From the NCBI GenBank assembly GCA_945890495.1, contig CAMDCO010000001.1, positions 62,001 to 126,000 on the forward strand: a stretch of DNA of 64,000 nucleotides, given 5' to 3'. Within the stretch, counting starts at the first letter, position 1; each line of letters begins with the position of its first letter. The notes below the pieces were generated by a model. The model saw only the letters and a list, made by a program, of their open reading frames with translations, had not been told where the DNA came from and did no database searches. Source of the DNA: Bordetella parapertussis. GTDB lineage: Bacteria; Pseudomonadota; Gammaproteobacteria; Burkholderiales; Thiobacillaceae. Both the position numbers and the translations under genes were made by a program. Positions 1 to 12,537 of this stretch are shown piece by piece.

Positions 1-41
1 GGCACAGGGGCCTGCCCCTACATGGTTGCCCGTGGTTATCC
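1..41. repeat. Copy of interspersed GGGCAGGC..GCCTGCCCCTAC / GGTTGCCC repeat family, cut by window edge
   Basis: ggcacaggggcctgcccctacatggttgcccgtggtt; related copies near 28.0, 35.5, 45.6 and 48.9-49.1 kb. Confidence 0.7.
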
Positions 42-58
42 GACGGGTTTCTGGCACT

Positions 59-445
59 TCAGATCAGGATCAATCCCCAAACCACAATGACATTGAGGAT
101 GGCGATCAGAACCGCCGCGCTGCCAATGTCCTTGGCACGCTTGGCGAGGCGGTGGTTTTCCAGCGAGATTCGGTCAACCGTCGCCTCAACGGCCGAATTG
201 AGTAATTCCATCAGCACCACACCGAACAAGCTGCCGATCAACACGGCCCGTTCCAGCCCCGTCTCGCCAAACCATAGGGCCGCGGGGATCAGCAGTACGG
301 CCAGGATCAGTTCCTGGCGGAAGGCGTCTTCATGTTTCCAGGCCGAACGCAACCCGGCTAGTGAATAGAAAAAGGCATTCAGAACGCGTCTGATGCCGGT
401 CTTACCCTTGTGTGGGCTCTCGCTCTCAACGCTTGGCCCGCTCAT
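59..445 (-). CDS. dgkA: Diacylglycerol kinase
   Basis: 128 aa small membrane protein with DgkA-like ELLNSAVEATVDRIS and KDIGSAAVLIA. Confidence 0.9.
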   Translation of the reverse strand: MSGPSVESESPHKGKTGIRRVLNAFFYSLAGLRSAWKHEDAFRQELILAVLLIPAALWFGETGLERAVLIGSLFGVVLMELLNSAVEATVDRISLENHRLAKRAKDIGSAAVLIAILNVIVVWGLILI

Positions 446-446
446 C

Positions 447-1886
447 TCAACCCTTCCAAGCCAGGTCCAGTTCCCGCGCCGCTTTTACATCGTCCAGACG
501 CCTGACCGGTTGCGTGTAGGGTGCACCTTTAACGAGGTCGGGCTGAGTCTCGGCCTCGGTCTTAATGGCGACCATGGCGGCAATAAAGGCATCCAGCGTC
601 TCGCGGCTCTCGGTTTCGGTCGGTTCGATCAGCAGGCATTCCGGCACTAGCAAGGGGAAATAAGTCGTCGGCGCGTGGAAGCCGTAATCGAGCAGGCGCT
701 TGGCAAAATCCATCGCCGACACGCCGGTCGCATCCTTGAGCTTTTTCAGCGTGACGATGAACTCGTGGCTGGCGCGCCGCTCGGGATAGGCCAGTTCAAA
801 GCCGGCCTTTTTCAGCTCGACGGCCAGATAGTTGGCGTTGAGCGTAGCGTAATCGGCCACCCGACGCATGCCGTCGCGGCCCAGCAGGCGGGCGTAGGCC
901 CAAGCGCGCAGCAAGATGCCCTGATTGCCGCCGAAGGCACTCATGCGACCGATGCTTTGCGGACAGTCAGCCTCTTCCAGATAGCGATATTGCCCGCCGT
1001 CCAGGGCCACCAACGGGATCGGCAGAAAGGGTAAGAGCCGCTCGGCCACACCGACGGGACCTGCGCCCGGGCCGCCACCGCCGTGCGGCGTGGAGAAGGT
1101 CTTGTGCAGATTCATGTGAATGACATCGAAGCCCATGTCGCCGGGGCGCACGCGACCCAAGATGGCGTTGAGGTTGGCGCCGTCGTAATAAGTCAGGCCA
1201 CCGGCTGCGTGGACGATCTTCTGGATCTCCAGGATGCCGGTCTCGAACGCGCCGATAGTGGACGGATTGGTCAGCATCAGACCGGCGGTTTGCGGGCCGA
1301 CCGCGGCGCGCAGGGCGTCGAGATTGACATTGCCCTCGCGGGTGCTGGGGATCTCCTTGACCGTGTAGCCGCACATGGCGGCCGTCGCCGGATTGGTGCC
1401 GTGCGCCGCATCGGGGACCAGAATCTCGCGCCGGGCCGTGTCACCGCGCGCATCGTGATAGGCGCGAATCATGGCGATGCCGGCAAACTCGCCCTGCGCG
1501 CCGGCCATCGGTGCCAGCGACACACCAGCCATACCGGTGACTTCCTTCAAGATTTCTTGCAACTCGAACATGCAGGCCAGAAAACCCTGACCCGAGCTCG
1601 CATCCGCCAAGGGGTGGCGGTTCAGGAAACCATCCAGCATCGCCGCCGCGTTGGAGCCACGCGGGTTGTATTTCATCGTGCAGGAACCCAGCGGGTAGAA
1701 CTGCGTGTCGATCGAGAAGTTCTTTTGCGACAGCCCGGTGTAATGTCGCACCACATCCAGTTCGGACACCTCAGGCAGGGCGGGCGGCGTCGCGCGCAGG
1801 GTTTCGGCGGGGAGATCCACCGACAGGGCCGCCGGCATCTGAGCGGTCGCGGTGCGGCCCGCTTGGGCGCGTTCAAATATCAGCAT
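447..1886 (-). CDS. gcvPB: Glycine dehydrogenase (decarboxylating) subunit 2
   Basis: PLP Lys region [16 protein letters not shown]; start placed at MLIFERAQ rather than the longer ORF start. Confidence 0.95.
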   Translation of the reverse strand: MLIFERAQAGRTATAQMPAALSVDLPAETLRATPPALPEVSELDVVRHYTGLSQKNFSIDTQFYPLGSCTMKYNPRGSNAAAMLDGFLNRHPLADASSGQGFLACMFELQEILKEVTGMAGVSLAPMAGAQGEFAGIAMIRAYHDARGDTARREILVPDAAHGTNPATAAMCGYTVKEIPSTREGNVNLDALRAAVGPQTAGLMLTNPSTIGAFETGILEIQKIVHAAGGLTYYDGANLNAILGRVRPGDMGFDVIHMNLHKTFSTPHGGGGPGAGPVGVAERLLPFLPIPLVALDGGQYRYLEEADCPQSIGRMSAFGGNQGILLRAWAYARLLGRDGMRRVADYATLNANYLAVELKKAGFELAYPERRASHEFIVTLKKLKDATGVSAMDFAKRLLDYGFHAPTTYFPLLVPECLLIEPTETESRETLDAFIAAMVAIKTEAETQPDLVKGAPYTQPVRRLDDVKAARELDLAWKG

Positions 1887-1887
1887 G

Positions 1888-3285
1888 TCAGCTATTCCAT
1901 TTCGGCTTGATCGGGCAGGGGCGCGGCGCATCACGGCGCGACAGGATGCGCTCCAGTTGCTCGGCGTAAAGATCCAGATCGGCGGCGGTCTTGGTCTCGG
2001 TGGCGCACACCAAAATACAGTCGGACAACTCCGCGTAATCCGCGCCCAAGGCGGTGCCACCGTGGATGCCACGCGCATCGAGCGCACGCAAGATCTCCGC
2101 CGCATCGCCCGGCAGACGGATCACGGCCTCGTGAAAGGCCGGACGCTTGAACACCTCGCTCACGCCCGGCAAGGCGGTCAGACGATCGACCAGAGCGCGG
2201 GTGTTGGCATGGCTGGCGGCAGCCACCCGGGCCAGGCCCTGCGGCCCCATCAGGCTCATATAGAGGGTCGCGGCGACCACCATCAGGCCCTGATTGGAAC
2301 AGATGTTGGAGGTGGCCTTGGCGCGGCGGATGTGTTGCTCGCGCGCCTGTAGCGTCAGGGTGTAGCCGGTCTTGCCGTCGAGATCGACCGTGCGCCCGAC
2401 GATGCGCCCCGGCATCTGGCGCACCAGCGCCTGTTTGGCGGTCATGAAACCCAGATACGGCCCGCCAGAGGACAAGGGAATGCCGAGCGGCTGAGCATCG
2501 CCGACGCAGATATCCGCGCCAGTCTGGCCCCATTGACCCGGCGGCTTCAGCAGCGCCAGCGCCATCGGGTTAACCACCGCAATCGCCAATAGGCCGTGCG
2601 CGTGCGCCCAGTCGGTCAGGGCATCGACCGGCTCCAGCACGCCAAAGAAATTGGGCTGCGGGATCACCAGCGCGGCCGCATCGGCGTCCGTTGGCAAGGC
2701 CTCGACCAGGCCATGGCCGCAATCGGTGCAATACGGCAACAGCACCAGTTCGATGCCCTGTTGCGCAACCAAGGCCTGCGCCACCGCACGATAGCGCGGA
2801 TTGACCGTAGCCGGAACCCACACGCGGCGGCGGTTCTTTTTGTCTGCCCGCACCGCCATCAGCACCGCTTCGGCCAGCGCCGAGGCGCCATCGTAGAGCG
2901 AGGCGTTGGACACCTCCAACCCGGTCAGGCGGGTCATCAGGGTCTGGTATTCGTAGATGACCTGTAGCGTGCCCTGGCTGGCCTCGGCCTGATAGGGCGT
3001 GTAGGCCGAATAAAACTCGCCCCGGGTGACGATGGGCCAGATCGCGGCGGGGATGTGGTGTTCATACGCCCCCGCGCCGATGAAATTGAGCCAATCGCCA
3101 TCCTGCTGCGCCCGCTGGCGAGAAAGTCGCATCAGGGCCATCTCGGACAGCCCTTCCGGCACGCCGGGCAGCCCGGCACAATCCAGGCCCTGCGGGATTT
3201 CGTCGAACAAGGTGTCGATCGCCGGCACGCCGATGGCGCCCAGCATGGCCGCGACATCGGCCTCGGTATGCGGGATGAAAGGCAT
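1888..3285 (-). CDS. gcvPA: Glycine dehydrogenase (decarboxylating) subunit 1
   Basis: [19 protein letters not shown]..., [13 protein letters not shown]. Confidence 0.95.
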   Translation of the reverse strand: MPFIPHTEADVAAMLGAIGVPAIDTLFDEIPQGLDCAGLPGVPEGLSEMALMRLSRQRAQQDGDWLNFIGAGAYEHHIPAAIWPIVTRGEFYSAYTPYQAEASQGTLQVIYEYQTLMTRLTGLEVSNASLYDGASALAEAVLMAVRADKKNRRRVWVPATVNPRYRAVAQALVAQQGIELVLLPYCTDCGHGLVEALPTDADAAALVIPQPNFFGVLEPVDALTDWAHAHGLLAIAVVNPMALALLKPPGQWGQTGADICVGDAQPLGIPLSSGGPYLGFMTAKQALVRQMPGRIVGRTVDLDGKTGYTLTLQAREQHIRRAKATSNICSNQGLMVVAATLYMSLMGPQGLARVAAASHANTRALVDRLTALPGVSEVFKRPAFHEAVIRLPGDAAEILRALDARGIHGGTALGADYAELSDCILVCATETKTAADLDLYAEQLERILSRRDAPRPCPIKPKWNS

Positions 3286-3296
3286 GGTGCGTAGAA

Positions 3297-3686
3297 TTAG
3301 TGCGCTTCGGCGTCCACAGCGGCCTGATAGGCGGCGGCGTCCATCAGACTGTCGAGATCAGCGGCGTTGGCAGGCTTGACCCGGAACATCCAGTTCGCAA
3401 AGGCATCTTCATTGAGCTTCTGCGGCTCGGCCTCGACCGCCTCGTTCACCGCGATCACCTCACCGGCGATGGGCGCGTAGACATCGGAGGCCGCCTTGAC
3501 CGACTCCACCACAGCGCATTCTTCACCCGCCGCCAGGGTGCGACCGATGGTGGGATTTTCGATAAACACCATGTCGCCCAGCAATTCCTGGGCGTGATCG
3601 GTGATGCCGATGGTGACGCTACCGTCAGCCTCCAGGCGGGCCCATTCGTGGCTGGCGGTGTATTTCAGATCGGTGGGAATAGACAT
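3297..3686 (-). CDS. gcvH: Glycine cleavage system H protein
   Basis: Lipoyl motif [22 protein letters not shown]; start at MSIPTDLK. Confidence 0.95.
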   Translation of the reverse strand: MSIPTDLKYTASHEWARLEADGSVTIGITDHAQELLGDMVFIENPTIGRTLAAGEECAVVESVKAASDVYAPIAGEVIAVNEAVEAEPQKLNEDAFANWMFRVKPANAADLDSLMDAAAYQAAVDAEAH

Positions 3687-3700
3687 GGTTCTCTCCAAGA

Positions 3701-4786
<1,086 letters not shown>

Positions 4787-4844
4787 ATCGAAGGGTTCCG
4801 AGCAGTGCCCGATTGGGCCCTGCATTGTCGCATTGGACGCCCCC

Positions 4845-5639
4845 TTATGGATAGTAGACCGCCAAGGTATAGCCCACCGGACGCGCATCGCCCAGCCCCA
4901 ACAAGACACGCCACTCAACCTCCGCCCTGGCCATGAGCAACGGAGCCGCTTCGGGGGGCAGATAGTCGATGGGGGCCAGTGCACGCACGGCCAGCCGTTC
5001 GCCCTGCGCGTCCTGCAGGGTGAGGACAAGATGTGGCCAGGCCAGATCCAGCGGACCGCGATTAGCCAAGGTCACCGACAAACGAACGCGTTCGCCGGCC
5101 AAGGCATCAAGGGCGCTGCCCTTAATTTCCACGGCATCGGCGAGGCGGGCCGGCTGGGTCAGACAGCCCAGCGGGGCGCAAACGCGCACCAGTGCCGCAT
5201 AAAGCCCGGGCAGATGCCGTTGCAGTGTGCTGCGTTCGATCAAGGCAACCTGTGCCGCCAGTAACAACAGCAACGCGACAAAGGCCAGCCATGAACCCAC
5301 CGACCTTGCAGGAGGCCCGCCCTCTGGGCGATCTTCAGACATATCTATAGGCGGATCTGTAGACAGATCTTTAGACAGAGTATCCTCTGTGGCCAACAAA
5401 GAATCACGCAGAGGCGGCGCACCTACACGCGCCGGCGAGGGCCCTGCCCAAGGATCGATCTGCGGCGGAAAGTCTTCCGGTTCGGGCAAGGCGGCGTCTT
5501 CGGCCCCCTCGCGCAACATATCGTGGGCGTTAAACACCAACGCGCAGTGCCGACAGCGTACCAGCCCCTGGCGCATCCCCAACTGCGCCTCGCTCACGCG
5601 GTGCGTCGTCAGGCAGGCCGGGCAGGTGGTGGTCAGCAT
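4845..5639 (-). CDS. Zinc-ribbon and DUF3426 domain protein
   Basis: N-terminal CPACLTTHRV..RCRHCALVFNA zinc ribbon, central TM, C-terminal DUF3426-like region; next to prmA. Confidence 0.8.
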   Translation of the reverse strand: MLTTTCPACLTTHRVSEAQLGMRQGLVRCRHCALVFNAHDMLREGAEDAALPEPEDFPPQIDPWAGPSPARVGAPPLRDSLLATEDTLSKDLSTDPPIDMSEDRPEGGPPARSVGSWLAFVALLLLLAAQVALIERSTLQRHLPGLYAALVRVCAPLGCLTQPARLADAVEIKGSALDALAGERVRLSVTLANRGPLDLAWPHLVLTLQDAQGERLAVRALAPIDYLPPEAAPLLMARAEVEWRVLLGLGDARPVGYTLAVYYP

Positions 5640-5642
5640 CGT

Positions 5643-6521
5643 CTAGTGTCGTACCCCGGCCAGACAGACCCAGCCCTCGTCATCCCCCCAGCGTTGCATA
5701 ACGAAGCGCTCGCTGTAGATCGCCAACACCGCATCGGCCTGCTCGGACAAGATACCGGACAGGGCAATGCGCCCACCGGGCAGCACGCGACCGGCCAGAA
5801 GCGGCATCAGCGCCTTTAACGGATTGGTCAGGATATTGGCGACCAGCACATCGGCCACCGTTGCCGGCGCGTCATCCGGCAAGAAAAATGCCGCCTCAAC
5901 CGCGTTGGCCGCCGCATTGTCACGCGCCGATTGCACGGCCTGCGCGTCCAGATCCACGCCCCAGACGCGACCCGCGCCCAACTTGGCCGCCGCAATAGCC
6001 AGGATGCCGGAACCGCAGCCGTAATCGAGCACTGTCTCGCCCCCCTGAAGGTTAGCCTCCAGCCAGCGCAGGCAAAGCCGTGTGGTCGGATGACTGCCAG
6101 TGCCGAAGGCAAGCCCCGGGTCGAGCACGATGTTGATGGCGTCAGCGTTCGGGGCCTCGTGCCAGGTCGGCACAATCCAGAGCCGTTCGGAAATGTGGAT
6201 CGGATCAAACTGGGATTGCGTCAGGCGCACCCAATCTTGGTCTGGAACCGGTTCAATCTGATAGCCCGTTTGGGCATCCACGCCCGCTGCCGCCAGCAAG
6301 GCCGGCACATCGGTGTCCTCATCAAGCAAGGCCACCAACCAGTTATGTGCCCAGGCCTTGGGGTCAGCCAGACCGGGCTCGCCAAACTGTGGCAATTCGC
6401 GATCCGTCCCGGCGTCCTGATCCTCAATCGAGACCGTCAGCGCGCCAGCCTCCATCAAACGGTCAGACAATGCCTCGGCATCCATCTGCCGTGCGGCGAT
6501 CTTCAAGGATAACCAAGCCAC
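5643..6521 (-). CDS. prmA: Ribosomal protein L11 methyltransferase
   Basis: DPGLAFGTGSHPTTRLCL, VLDYGCGSGILAIAAAKLGA. Confidence 0.95.
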   Translation of the reverse strand: MAWLSLKIAARQMDAEALSDRLMEAGALTVSIEDQDAGTDRELPQFGEPGLADPKAWAHNWLVALLDEDTDVPALLAAAGVDAQTGYQIEPVPDQDWVRLTQSQFDPIHISERLWIVPTWHEAPNADAINIVLDPGLAFGTGSHPTTRLCLRWLEANLQGGETVLDYGCGSGILAIAAAKLGAGRVWGVDLDAQAVQSARDNAAANAVEAAFFLPDDAPATVADVLVANILTNPLKALMPLLAGRVLPGGRIALSGILSEQADAVLAIYSERFVMQRWGDDEGWVCLAGVRH

Positions 6522-6526
6522 AGGTG

Positions 6527-6787
6527 TCAGGCTGACTTTGGCATGAGCATGGGGCGATGCACAACCCCCAGCAAACCATCGACAGAGATATCCTCATCCA
6601 GCAGCGGCCAATGCAGGCCATAGCCGGACGGCGAAACTTCACACAAAGACAACTCGGAAAGGGATGCACCGGCCAAGCGGGGCGACAATGCACGCAAGTC
6701 CACGCGCAACGGTGTGCCATCCACAGCCATGGACAGTATTCCGGCCTCTTCAATCAAAACCCGCTCTATCCGGTGATAGCTAACCAT
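6527..6787 (-). CDS. DUF2442-like small protein
   Basis: 86 aa; YGLHWPLLDEDISVDGLLG ending; overlaps the DUF4160-like ORF by 8 nt. Confidence 0.6.
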   Translation of the reverse strand: MVSYHRIERVLIEEAGILSMAVDGTPLRVDLRALSPRLAGASLSELSLCEVSPSGYGLHWPLLDEDISVDGLLGVVHRPMLMPKSA

Positions 6788-7040
6788 GTCCTTGCTCCTG
6801 TTGCATCCGCTGCCATTGTTCGACGATCAACTCGAAATGGTCAAACACAATCTTTCGAATCTGCCGCCGGTCCCTTGGCGACAGGTTAAAGGCGTAGTCT
6901 TCCCGAATATCGTAGGTTTCGGTATCCAACCAGAACTTGCATTCCATGTCGCCTTTCCGACAATGCACATGGATGGGCTCGCTACCTTCATTCGCATAAA
7001 AAAATACGCGCCATCCAAGCAACAAGAGCACCGTCGGCAT
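6780..7040 (-). CDS. DUF4160-like small protein
   Basis: 86 aa; FFYANEGSEPIHVHCRKGDMECKFWLD. Confidence 0.7.
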   Translation of the reverse strand: MPTVLLLLGWRVFFYANEGSEPIHVHCRKGDMECKFWLDTETYDIREDYAFNLSPRDRRQIRKIVFDHFELIVEQWQRMQQEQGHG

Positions 7041-7045
7041 GAGCC

Positions 7046-8395
7046 CTACTTCTTATGCAACCCGAGCTTTTGCTCCAGATAATGGATGCTGAAGCCGCCC
7101 TTGAGGATGGTGGCATCGGTAAGCAGCTCTTGGTGTAACGGGATATTGGTCTTGATCCCCTCCACCACCATCTCGGACAAGGCCACGCGCATCCGAGCAA
7201 TGGCCTGATCGCGGGTCGCGCCATACGCGATCACCTTGCCGATCATCGAGTCGTAATGCGGCGGTACATAGTAGTTCTGGTACACATGCGAATCGACCCG
7301 AATGCCAGGGCCGCCCGGGGTGTGATACGAGGTGATACGCCCCGGCGAGGGCACAAAGGTCTTGGGATCCTCAGCGTTGATCCGGCATTCGATGGCATGA
7401 CCCCGGAAATGCACCTCCTTTTGCGCTACCGACAAGGGTTCACCGGCCGCGATGCGCAAGGATTCCTGGACGATGTCGACCCCGGTGATGAACTCGGTTA
7501 CCGGATGCTCGACCTGAACGCGGGTATTCATCTCGATAAAAAAGAACTCGCCGTCTTCGTAGAGGAACTCGAAGGTACCCGCGCCGCGATAACCCATCTG
7601 GCGACAGGCCTCGGCACAACGCTCGCCCACTTGATTGCGTAACTTGGCCGACAGACCAGGCGCGGGCGCCTCTTCGATCACCTTCTGGTGACGACGCTGG
7701 GTCGAGCAATCGCGCTCGCCCAGATGCACGGCGTTGCCGTGGGTATCGGACAACACCTGAATCTCGATATGGCGCGGGTTGCCGAGGAACTTTTCCATGT
7801 ACACGGTCGGGTTGTTGAACGCCGCACCCGCCTCACCCTGCGTCATCTGCACCGACTGGATCAGATTGGATTCGGTATGCACCACACGCATGCCGCGCCC
7901 ACCGCCACCGCCCGCCGCCTTGATGATCACCGGATAACCAATGTCGCGGGCCTGCCGAATCCACTCGTCCTGATCCTCGCCCAGCGCGCCCTCCGAACCG
8001 GGTACCACCGGCACGCCACTGGCGATCATCGCCGCCTTGGCCGCCACCTTGTCACCCATCATGCGGATGGTCTCGGCACGCGGGCCGCAAAACACAAAGC
8101 CGGACTGTTCGACCCGCTCGGCAAAATCCGCGTTTTCGGACAAGAAACCGTAGCCCGGATGGATCGCCTCAGCATCAGTGACCTCGGCCGCCGCGATGAT
8201 CGACGGCACATGGAGATAACTCTTGATCGAGGGTGCTGGGCCAATACACACCGACTCATCGGCCAGCTTCACATATTTGGCATCGGCGTCCGCCTCGGAA
8301 TGCACGCAGACGGTCTTGATACCCATCTCGCGACAGGCGCGCTGGATACGGAGGGCAATCTCCCCCCGGTTAGCAATAAGGACTTTTTCAAACAT
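7046..8395 (-). CDS. accC: Acetyl-CoA carboxylase, biotin carboxylase subunit
   Basis: [40 protein letters not shown]. Confidence 0.97.
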   Translation of the reverse strand: MFEKVLIANRGEIALRIQRACREMGIKTVCVHSEADADAKYVKLADESVCIGPAPSIKSYLHVPSIIAAAEVTDAEAIHPGYGFLSENADFAERVEQSGFVFCGPRAETIRMMGDKVAAKAAMIASGVPVVPGSEGALGEDQDEWIRQARDIGYPVIIKAAGGGGGRGMRVVHTESNLIQSVQMTQGEAGAAFNNPTVYMEKFLGNPRHIEIQVLSDTHGNAVHLGERDCSTQRRHQKVIEEAPAPGLSAKLRNQVGERCAEACRQMGYRGAGTFEFLYEDGEFFFIEMNTRVQVEHPVTEFITGVDIVQESLRIAAGEPLSVAQKEVHFRGHAIECRINAEDPKTFVPSPGRITSYHTPGGPGIRVDSHVYQNYYVPPHYDSMIGKVIAYGATRDQAIARMRVALSEMVVEGIKTNIPLHQELLTDATILKGGFSIHYLEQKLGLHKK

Positions 8396-8405
8396 GGCGG
8401 CAGCC

Positions 8406-8861
<456 letters not shown>

Positions 8862-8863
8862 AG

Positions 8864-9373
8864 TTATGACTCCTCCAGCGCATTCAGGGCATAGCCCAGC
8901 GCAAATAAATAACCCATCGCACCCAACCCAGAGATGACACCCACCGCCTTGTCCGAGAAATAGGACTGCTGGCGGAAGGCCTCACGGGCGTGCACATTGG
9001 ACAGATGTACCTCAATAAACGGGATCTCGACCGCCGCCAGGGCATCGCGCAGGGCAACGCTGGTGTGGGTAAAGGCCGCCGGATTGATCAGGATAAAACC
9101 CACGCCCTCGGTCTTGGCCGCGTGGACGCGATCAATGAGGGCGAACTCGGCATTGCTCTGAAAACAGATCACCTCCACCCCGGCGACCGCACCTTGTTCG
9201 ATCAAGGCCGCGTCGATATCGGCCAAGGTCTGATTGCCATAGTGTTCCGGTTCGCGCGTCCCCAGCAGATTGAGATTAGGGCCATGCAAGACCAGAATGC
9301 CCTTGCGGGACGCAGCAGAAGCCGTTCCGGTGTCTGGTTCAACGGTGGATTTGGTAGAACGCCGACGCGCCAT
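8864..9373 (-). CDS. aroQ: 3-dehydroquinate dehydratase, type II
   Basis: [20 protein letters not shown]. Confidence 0.95.
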   Translation of the reverse strand: MARRRSTKSTVEPDTGTASAASRKGILVLHGPNLNLLGTREPEHYGNQTLADIDAALIEQGAVAGVEVICFQSNAEFALIDRVHAAKTEGVGFILINPAAFTHTSVALRDALAAVEIPFIEVHLSNVHAREAFRQQSYFSDKAVGVISGLGAMGYLFALGYALNALEES

Positions 9374-9455
9374 GGTGATCGCCCAAAGCTAAATTGCCGC
9401 CAGTTTGCCGCAAATTGGCCGTCGTTGTCCAGATTTTAAGCGCCGGCGATTTGTG

Positions 9456-10421
9456 CTAGGGCGCACCATCCCCGAGACTCTTGAACAAGTGGACTGCCAC
9501 GCGCTGCGGATCGAGGTCGATACTACTCGACAAATTGACCAAGGCCGGAGCACCCACCTCAGCCACCGCCCCAAATCGGGCCGGATCGGTCGCCGGATAC
9601 AACCCCACTCCGGGCCGACCCAACGCCGCCGCCAGATGCATCAGTCCCGTATCGACGCCGACCACAGCGCCTGTCCCAGCAATCAAAGGAATCAGGTCCG
9701 CCAACGGCATCGCCGGCAAGGCCCGCGATCCGGGACAGGCCACCACGATTCGCCCCGCCCGTGCCGCCTCCCGCGCATTACCGGCTGGAAACACCGGCGT
9801 CAGCCCGGCCGCGACCAGTTGCTGCGCCAGCGCCACCCAGTCGCCTTCCGGATACTCCTTTTCCACCCGCGCCGTACCGTGAAAACACAGCACCTCCGTG
9901 GCCCTCTCTGCACGGGCGCTCAGCGACACCCCATAACGCACCGGCGCATCGGCCTCCAACGCATAACCCAAAGCCTGCGCGGTCAACGCCCGGTTGCGCA
10001 AAATGGCATGCAGTTCACGCTGCGCAGGGTAACGATACTGATAAAAACGGCTGGCCAACGGCTCCCGTGCGCTGGCCGCATCCAATCCGGCCCGTGGCCC
10101 ATGCGCCTGAAACGCCAGCAACGCACTTTTCAGTAAACATTGGCTATCGAGCACCCGATCGTAGGTCTCAGCACGCAACGCTCGCCGAAACGCCGCCATC
10201 TCCCGCCAAGTCGACGCCTGCCCCAAGGCACGGCGCCAGCGCCGAATCGCCACCGGGATCACCCGATCCACCGCCGGATGTAAGCGAGGAATGGCCGCAA
10301 AGCCCTCCTCCACCACCCAGTCCGCGCGCAAGCCCGGAATGGCCGCCACCGCATCGGTCAGCGCCGGTAGCATATGGACGACATCGCCCAAGGAAGAGGT
10401 TTTGATGATCAGCAGCTTCAT
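9456..10421 (-). CDS. waaC: Lipopolysaccharide heptosyltransferase I (GT9)
   Basis: MKLLIIKTSSLGDVVHMLPALTDA, GVDTGLMHLAAALG; start trimmed to 10421. Confidence 0.9.
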   Translation of the reverse strand: MKLLIIKTSSLGDVVHMLPALTDAVAAIPGLRADWVVEEGFAAIPRLHPAVDRVIPVAIRRWRRALGQASTWREMAAFRRALRAETYDRVLDSQCLLKSALLAFQAHGPRAGLDAASAREPLASRFYQYRYPAQRELHAILRNRALTAQALGYALEADAPVRYGVSLSARAERATEVLCFHGTARVEKEYPEGDWVALAQQLVAAGLTPVFPAGNAREAARAGRIVVACPGSRALPAMPLADLIPLIAGTGAVVGVDTGLMHLAAALGRPGVGLYPATDPARFGAVAEVGAPALVNLSSSIDLDPQRVAVHLFKSLGDGAP

Positions 10422-10466
10422 GACGACGATTATCGGCCAGATCACAGCGGTGATACACTTTAATCC

Positions 10467-10718
10467 ATGCCAAACACCCTATTGGACATCACCCCCGCCA
10501 CGCATCCGCTGGATGATGCCATCGTTGCCGCCTTGCGGAAAAATCTGCCCGGACTGCAGGCGGTATATCGCTATGGCAGCGCCGGAGGCCCTTATGAGCG
10601 GGCCGACAGCGACATCGACATTGCCTTCCTTGCCGATCAACCCTTGCGCCTTGATCAACAAACTCAGCTCACCACTCAACTGACCCGCATCACCGAGCGC
10701 GGAAGCATTTATGGATGA
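10467..10718 (+). CDS. MNT-type nucleotidyltransferase (MntA-like), copy A, internally deleted
   Basis: GSAGGPYERADSDIDIAF (GSX10DXD); 83 aa against 148 aa in copy B (12534-12980), with an internal gap before ERGSIYG. Confidence 0.75.
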   Translation: MPNTLLDITPATHPLDDAIVAALRKNLPGLQAVYRYGSAGGPYERADSDIDIAFLADQPLRLDQQTQLTTQLTRITERGSIYG

Positions 10719-10893
10719 AGTCCTGCTCGGCAAGGCCGCCATGGTCGGCTTTCGCAATGTGGCCGTGCACAACGACCAGGAGCTCGACCTAGATGCCGTG
10801 CGCAGCATTCTTGAAACCCAATTGGACGACCTGAAAGCCTTCGCAGCACAAGCCTTCGCAGCACAGCTCATCAAAGTGGACACAAACGGCTAA
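10711..10893 (+). CDS. HepT-like HEPN protein, copy A, shortened; HXY tyrosine replaced
   Basis: MDEVLLGKAAMVGFRNVAVHNDQELDLD: R-X4-H present but HND instead of HXY; 60 aa; start overlaps mntA-like stop. Confidence 0.65.
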   Translation: MDEVLLGKAAMVGFRNVAVHNDQELDLDAVRSILETQLDDLKAFAAQAFAAQLIKVDTNG

Positions 10894-10904
10894 ACTCCCA
10901 CCCC

Positions 10905-11207
10905 ATGCGCCTAACCACCGAACAAGCCCGACTGATTTGTCAAACCGTACACCAACACATCGGTGGGAAGTCCCGCACATGGCTATTTGGCTCACGCACA
11001 GACGACCAGCGTCGTGGCGGTGACATCGACCTGCTCATCGAAAGCGATATTGCGCTGCCCATCCTGCAACAGGCCCGCATCAAAATCGCACTGGAACAAA
11101 GCCTGTCCATCCCCATTGACCTTGTCTGCCTGCGCCGTGGCCAAGCACCCACGGCATTCCAGCGTATTGCCTTGAGCACCGCCATCCCGTTGGAAGCCCC
11201 GCAGTGA
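10905..11207 (+). CDS. MNT-type nucleotidyltransferase
   Basis: FGSRTDDQRRGGDIDLLIE (GSX9DXD). Confidence 0.85.
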   Translation: MRLTTEQARLICQTVHQHIGGKSRTWLFGSRTDDQRRGGDIDLLIESDIALPILQQARIKIALEQSLSIPIDLVCLRRGQAPTAFQRIALSTAIPLEAPQ

Positions 11208-11734
11208 CCGACTTTGCCGAACCCGCAAAACAACATCTAGCGGACCTGCTGGATGCCATTCATCGCTGTGTCTATTTTCTGGAAGCGGCTGACATCAGCG
11301 TCATGTGGCCCCTTGAGGCTAACCACCTCGCTGCACATAAAAAAGACACCGCCTTGTTTGGAAGCCTAGCAGCCCTCAACGAACGCTTCGCAAAACTACA
11401 AGACACCTTGGGTGCTGCCATGCGCCATGCCATGCCCCTGCTCGGAGAAGACTCCGACACCTTCATCCGCGTGCTCGCCTACTATGAAAAAGTCAGCGTC
11501 ATCGATTCCACCAGCGAATGGCAAACCGGCCGAACGGCCCGTAATCTGGCTGCGCACGCCTATGAACTGGATTACGCCATGATTGCCGACCACTTCAACA
11601 CACTACACAGCCTTCGTCCCTATCTATACCGCGCAGCAAGCCGTTTTCAAGAGCATTGCAAAAGCCACCTTGAATTGACCCCAACCAGCGGCGACTTCTC
11701 AGCGGAATTCGACACAATCACAAAAGCCTCCTAA
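11204..11734 (+). CDS. HEPN-domain partner of MNT nucleotidyltransferase
   Basis: RNLAAHAY matches RX4HXY; GTG start overlaps the preceding TGA. Confidence 0.75.
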   Translation: MTDFAEPAKQHLADLLDAIHRCVYFLEAADISVMWPLEANHLAAHKKDTALFGSLAALNERFAKLQDTLGAAMRHAMPLLGEDSDTFIRVLAYYEKVSVIDSTSEWQTGRTARNLAAHAYELDYAMIADHFNTLHSLRPYLYRAASRFQEHCKSHLELTPTSGDFSAEFDTITKAS

Positions 11735-11761
11735 CATGGCGCACGCCCAATAGCCCAACCC

Positions 11762-12061
11762 ATGCGACTCTCCACGACCCAACGCAACGCAATCCTTGAC
11801 GCCATTCATGGCGAAGCCGGCCTCGCCGTGCGCGTCTTGCTTTTTGGCTCCCGCTTGGATGACAGCCTGCGCGGCGGCGATGTCGATCTCATGGTCGAAT
11901 TCTCACAACCTGTAGAACACCCGGCGCTGATGTCTGCCCGCCTGGCCACCCGCGCATTGCGCGCATTAGGCGGACGCAAAGTGGATGTCGTCATCTCCGC
12001 ACCGAATCTACTCCGCACCAGCATTCACGAAATCGCCTACGCGGAAGGAGAACCGCTGTGA
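11762..12061 (+). CDS. MNT-type nucleotidyltransferase
   Basis: FGSRLDDSLRGGDVDLMVE (GSX9DXD). Confidence 0.85.
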   Translation: MRLSTTQRNAILDAIHGEAGLAVRVLLFGSRLDDSLRGGDVDLMVEFSQPVEHPALMSARLATRALRALGGRKVDVVISAPNLLRTSIHEIAYAEGEPL

Positions 12062-12537
12062 ACGCCACCCGGAACACCGATGTCCGGCTCGCCGCACTCG
12101 CACGCATCGTGGAGCGCGAGGCCAAACACCTAGCCACCACAGACACGCGCCTTTTCCAGCCTCTCCTGTCCACGGACGATATCGCCGCATTGGAAACCAA
12201 CGAGGATCTCGCCGAGCGAGTTGAGGCCTTCATCGGGCGATTTGGGCGCCTTCAAGACACCTTGGGCGACAAACTGCTGCCGGCGTTACTCGCCCGCTTG
12301 GGCGACCGACCAGCCGGCCTGCTCGACAACCTCGATCGCGCCGAACGCCTTGGATGGATCGAAGACGCGAACCAATGGATCAACATCCGCGACCTGCGCA
12401 ATAAAATGGTTCACGAATACATGGAAGACCCCACCCTTCTGGCCGATGCCCTCAACAGCGGCCATCACTTCGCCGCTGACCTGATCGGTACTGCGGGCCG
12501 GATGACCGCCGAAGTCAAGGCACGCATCGCGTCATGA
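12058..12537 (+). CDS. HEPN-domain partner of MNT nucleotidyltransferase
   Basis: RNKMVHEY matches RX4HXY; shares RFxxLQDTLG with the 11204-11734 protein; overlaps upstream MNT gene by 4 nt. Confidence 0.75.
   Translation: MNATRNTDVRLAALARIVEREAKHLATTDTRLFQPLLSTDDIAALETNEDLAERVEAFIGRFGRLQDTLGDKLLPALLARLGDRPAGLLDNLDRAERLGWIEDANQWINIRDLRNKMVHEYMEDPTLLADALNSGHHFAADLIGTAGRMTAEVKARIAS

Noticed and set aside
4787-4844. Possible glycine riboswitch before gcvT
   Set aside because: The gap is only 58 nt, too short for the usual glycine riboswitch, and no aptamer-like pattern was recognised.
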